From an uncultured Myxococcales bacterium (lineage in GTDB: Bacteria; Myxococcota_A; Polyangia; Palsa-1104; JAEUJZ01): DNA of 35,912 nucleotides. Where the stretch lies: assembly GCA_937868485.1 (NCBI GenBank), contig CALMML010000284.1, positions 1 to 35,912 on the forward strand. The letters are read 5' to 3'. Of this stretch, positions 33,740 to 35,912 are shown one piece after another; within the stretch, counting starts at the first letter, position 1; each line of letters begins with the position of its first letter. The translations under genes were made by a program, and so were the position numbers. A model generated the notes under the pieces. The model saw nothing but the letters and a program-made list of their open reading frames with translations. It had not been told where the DNA came from and ran no database searches.

Positions 33740-35278
33740 CTACTTGGCGGAAGTACGGACAAACTTGCCATGGTCTCCCAGCGTAAAGGAGACGACTTTC
33801 CCGTCGGGAGAAAGCTGAAGATCACAAGGAACCACACCGAGCGCTGGATCATCAAACTGCATCCGCAAGCGGCTTTTTTGCCAGGGCGAAAGTCGTCCAG
33901 TCAGCGACTTCGCAATCCGAACAGAGAACTCACTTCCATCCTGACGAAGCTCCGCTTCTCCGAGCAGTGCAGAGACATACGTTCCGACCAGCTGACTCGC
34001 GGAGATCTCTGGCTGTGGACTCGGCCCCGCACCGAGCTGCGCTTGGACCGCCGCAGCTTGACGCGCGCGACTGCTCTTAGACATCTGGAGCCGCGTCGCA
34101 ATCCAGTCCTTTCCTGTTGATCCCAGCCAGTCATCCAGCAGCGCGAAGATCAGCGACTCTGGCAGTCCCGTCCACGGCACGTTGGTGAGCACAGCGATGC
34201 CCAGCTTTTCATCAGGAATCATCGCCAGCGAGCAGGAAAATCCGTCGATTCCGCCTGTGTTCCACGCCACCAGACGGCCTCGATGGTCTTGCAGCATCAG
34301 TCCAAGACCGTGCGCCAAAAAGTGACTCTGCGGATACAGCGCTTTGGCCCATGGAGCCAGTCCGACCAGCGTCTGCGGAGTCATCATTGCGTCAATAAGA
34401 GTCTTTGAAAATACCTGTTTTCCGTCCAAGTATCCGTCGCTGGTGAAGATCTTCAGGAGGTTCGCAAGATCCGAGATCGAGGCATAGACACCTGCAGCGG
34501 GTGCGATGTTGTGAAGTACGCGTGGCGCAATCGCGGTGAGGGTTTCATTTCGGATGGTATGTGGTGACGCTGTGTTTCCATCCGGTGCGCTCGGAATCCC
34601 AATTCCTGCGTCAGACAGCTTGGCTGGAATGAAGACTTTTTGATGAAGAAGGGACTCCCAAGAGGCTCCTCCGGCTTTTGCGATCAGCTCCCCCGCGAGC
34701 GTGTACATGACGTTGCTGTAGGCAAAGCGACTGCGAACAAGACTCTCTTGCGGAACGTCTTTGAGCCTGCGCAAGACCTCCTTTCGATCGAATCCTGTGC
34801 CAGTCCAGAGCAGATCCGCAGACTCTGAGATTCCACTGCGATGCGACAGAATGTCCAGCAGCGTAAGCTGCGCGGTGGCCACCGGATCTTGCAGGACGAA
34901 GTCAGGAAGTGACTCTTTGATTGGGCGATTCAGAGACAGTTTTCCTTCTTCCGCAAGCATAACTGCCGTCGCTGCAGTCAATGTCTTGGTCAGCGATGCG
35001 AGCGCAAAGCGGGTATGGACATCAACCCGTGCAGCGTCTCCCACGCGGCGATTCCCATACGCTTGCAGAAGCACGACACTGCCGTTATGAACCATCGCGA
35101 TCGCGATGCCGGGTGCCTGCCATTCCGCGAGGGATCTGAGGGCCAGCCGCTGCACGTTGTCTGTCTGCGCAAGGGAGAGTGCTTTGGCCGGAGTCGGAAT
35201 CGATTCTGCGGAGCTGAGCCTCGGCAGCAAACAGAGCCACGCTGTCAATAGGAGTGCCTGCGGACCACGGAGCATCAT
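33740..35278 (-). CDS. Serine hydrolase, beta-lactamase/transpeptidase-like (class C fold)
   Basis: A 512-aa exported enzyme of the beta-lactamase-related family (esterases, D-peptidases and class C-like proteins). Signal peptide: MMLRGPQALLLTAWLCLLPR, cleaved near SSAES. The active-site motifs are present: S95-L-T-K98 (ALASLTKTL), Y187-S188-N189 (RFAYSNVMYTLAGE), and a variant of the third motif, N340-T-G-G (VAWNTGGIDGFS), where HTGG is usual. A C-terminal beta-rich domain (about 400-512) ends LGDHGKFVRTSAK, like the lipocalin-type extension of Pab87-like peptidases. True beta-lactam hydrolysis is unlikely to be its main role; the substrate is unknown. Start is ATG 35278; ATG 35275 is an equal alternative. 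It lies in a same-strand tandem with the FG-GAP and GNAT genes. Confidence 0.88.
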   Translation of the reverse strand: MMLRGPQALLLTAWLCLLPRLSSAESIPTPAKALSLAQTDNVQRLALRSLAEWQAPGIAIAMVHNGSVVLLQAYGNRRVGDAARVDVHTRFALASLTKTLTAATAVMLAEEGKLSLNRPIKESLPDFVLQDPVATAQLTLLDILSHRSGISESADLLWTGTGFDRKEVLRRLKDVPQESLVRSRFAYSNVMYTLAGELIAKAGGASWESLLHQKVFIPAKLSDAGIGIPSAPDGNTASPHTIRNETLTAIAPRVLHNIAPAAGVYASISDLANLLKIFTSDGYLDGKQVFSKTLIDAMMTPQTLVGLAPWAKALYPQSHFLAHGLGLMLQDHRGRLVAWNTGGIDGFSCSLAMIPDEKLGIAVLTNVPWTGLPESLIFALLDDWLGSTGKDWIATRLQMSKSSRARQAAAVQAQLGAGPSPQPEISASQLVGTYVSALLGEAELRQDGSEFSVRIAKSLTGRLSPWQKSRLRMQFDDPALGVVPCDLQLSPDGKVVSFTLGDHGKFVRTSAK

Positions 35279-35315
35279 GCGTACATCGTACTGTGGATGC
35301 GCGGATTCTGCGAAG

Positions 35316-35873
35316 CTAGGGAGAGATGTTTGGTAGCAGGAGGTACGCGGGAGTCTGGTTGCTTCCGACGACCAGATCCGGCAGTCCGTCAAAGTTCACA
35401 TCAGCCACCGAGACCGCTTGTGCGATTCCGCTTTGATGTGCAGACAGATCAATCGTCTGTCCGTTCTGCAGACCTGTACGTGATCCGAGCAGCAGACCGA
35501 GCTTGTTTTCGCTGGCACTGCTCGTCACGATGTCGGTGTATCCATCACAGTTGACGTCGATGGCGCTTAGCTGCTGCGCGCTGGTTCCGCTGGGAATGGA
35601 AATCGCCGACCCGAACGTACCTTGTCCCTTCCCTGGAATCAGCGCGATGTTTTTCTGTCCGGCCAGCGAAACCACCAGATCAGGGATTCCGTCTCCGCTG
35701 GCTTCTGTGACAAGCACCGACGTCGCCGGAGCAGGAACGCTGACCTGCGCAAGCCGTTGAAAAGACTTACTCCCATTTTGCTGCCACACCTCCACACGCT
35801 GCGCATTCCCCCCCGCCACCACCAACTCCCCCCGACCATCCCCGTTGGTGTCCGTGTAAAGGACCAAATGCAT
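35316..35873 (-). CDS. FG-GAP/VCBS repeat protein, short or 5'-incomplete
   Basis: A 185-aa protein made of FG-GAP (VCBS) propeller repeats with four calcium-binding-like loops: DTNGDGRGELVV, EASGDGIPDLVV, DVNCDGYTDIVT and DVNFDGLPDLVV. Such propellers are usually secreted, and many myxobacterial examples exceed 400 residues. Here the first ATG (35873) sits directly after an in-frame TGA and enters a repeat at once, with no signal peptide, so the gene is either truncated, frameshifted near the window end, or an unusual stand-alone set of blades. The C-rich stretch at 35803-35839 makes a sequencing indel possible. It lies 37 nt upstream of the serine hydrolase gene on the same strand. Confidence 0.7.
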   Translation of the reverse strand: MHLVLYTDTNGDGRGELVVAGGNAQRVEVWQQNGSKSFQRLAQVSVPAPATSVLVTEASGDGIPDLVVSLAGQKNIALIPGKGQGTFGSAISIPSGTSAQQLSAIDVNCDGYTDIVTSSASENKLGLLLGSRTGLQNGQTIDLSAHQSGIAQAVSVADVNFDGLPDLVVGSNQTPAYLLLPNISP

Positions 35874-35912
35874 TCAGACGCAATTTTCTTAATTCTCTCT
35901 CGCTGGAGTGAA

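Overview
The window is bacterial chromosomal DNA of moderately high GC, almost fully coding, with many coupled (ATGA-type) starts. A zinc-ribbon Ser/Thr protein kinase, an AgmX/PglI-type protein with a GYF-like domain, many lipoproteins, PEGA, RCC1, FG-GAP and vWA proteins and a TatT-type TRAP system together suggest a Myxococcota-like (former deltaproteobacterial) genome. This is inferred from gene content; no rRNA or marker phylogeny is available here.

Layout. (1) 1-1651: a Ser/Thr kinase gene on the minus strand, cut in its catalytic loop by about 825 bp of foreign DNA. The insert is flanked by a perfect 10-bp direct repeat and carries one orphan gene in the opposite direction plus several perfect palindromes. 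Joining the halves over one repeat copy restores the frame (HRDLKPAN). The kinase is also cut short at its far end. (2) 1739-3854: a KOW-domain protein coupled to an AI-2E-family permease. (3) 3900-7240: an AgmX-like protein, then an ECF sigma factor, a one-TM putative anti-sigma protein and two lipoproteins, the last with a regular eight-cysteine array. (4) 7557-8692: tRNA-Gln(TTG) with a near-consensus promoter, then prs. (5) 8711-15693: a TRAP transporter locus (tatT, dctP, a small membrane protein, a vWA protein) divergent from a fused dctQM permease and a glycosyltransferase. (6) 15736-20600: a TonB-like one-TM protein, a dTDP-sugar epimerase homologue with an altered active site, and uvrA. 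(7) 20912-26567: a lipoprotein esterase, a CstA-family carrier, and a six-PEGA-repeat protein with an outer-membrane-barrel-like C-terminus and a strong terminator. (8) 26679-30954: msrP (no msrQ seen) divergent from sppA; then azoR behind an RsbT-like protein. (9) 31083-35873: four minus-strand genes in tandem with gaps of about 37-40 bp: FG-GAP protein, serine beta-lactamase-fold hydrolase, GNAT acetyltransferase, RCC1 protein with eight C-x9-C units.

Much of the window serves the envelope: solute uptake (TRAP, CstA, AI-2E family), periplasmic repair and proteolysis (MsrP, SppA), surface propeller and barrel proteins, and a sigma/anti-sigma lipoprotein operon. The most unusual item is the insertion in the kinase HRDLKPAN motif. 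It has no visible transposase and no terminal inverted repeats, and carries a single unrecognised gene.
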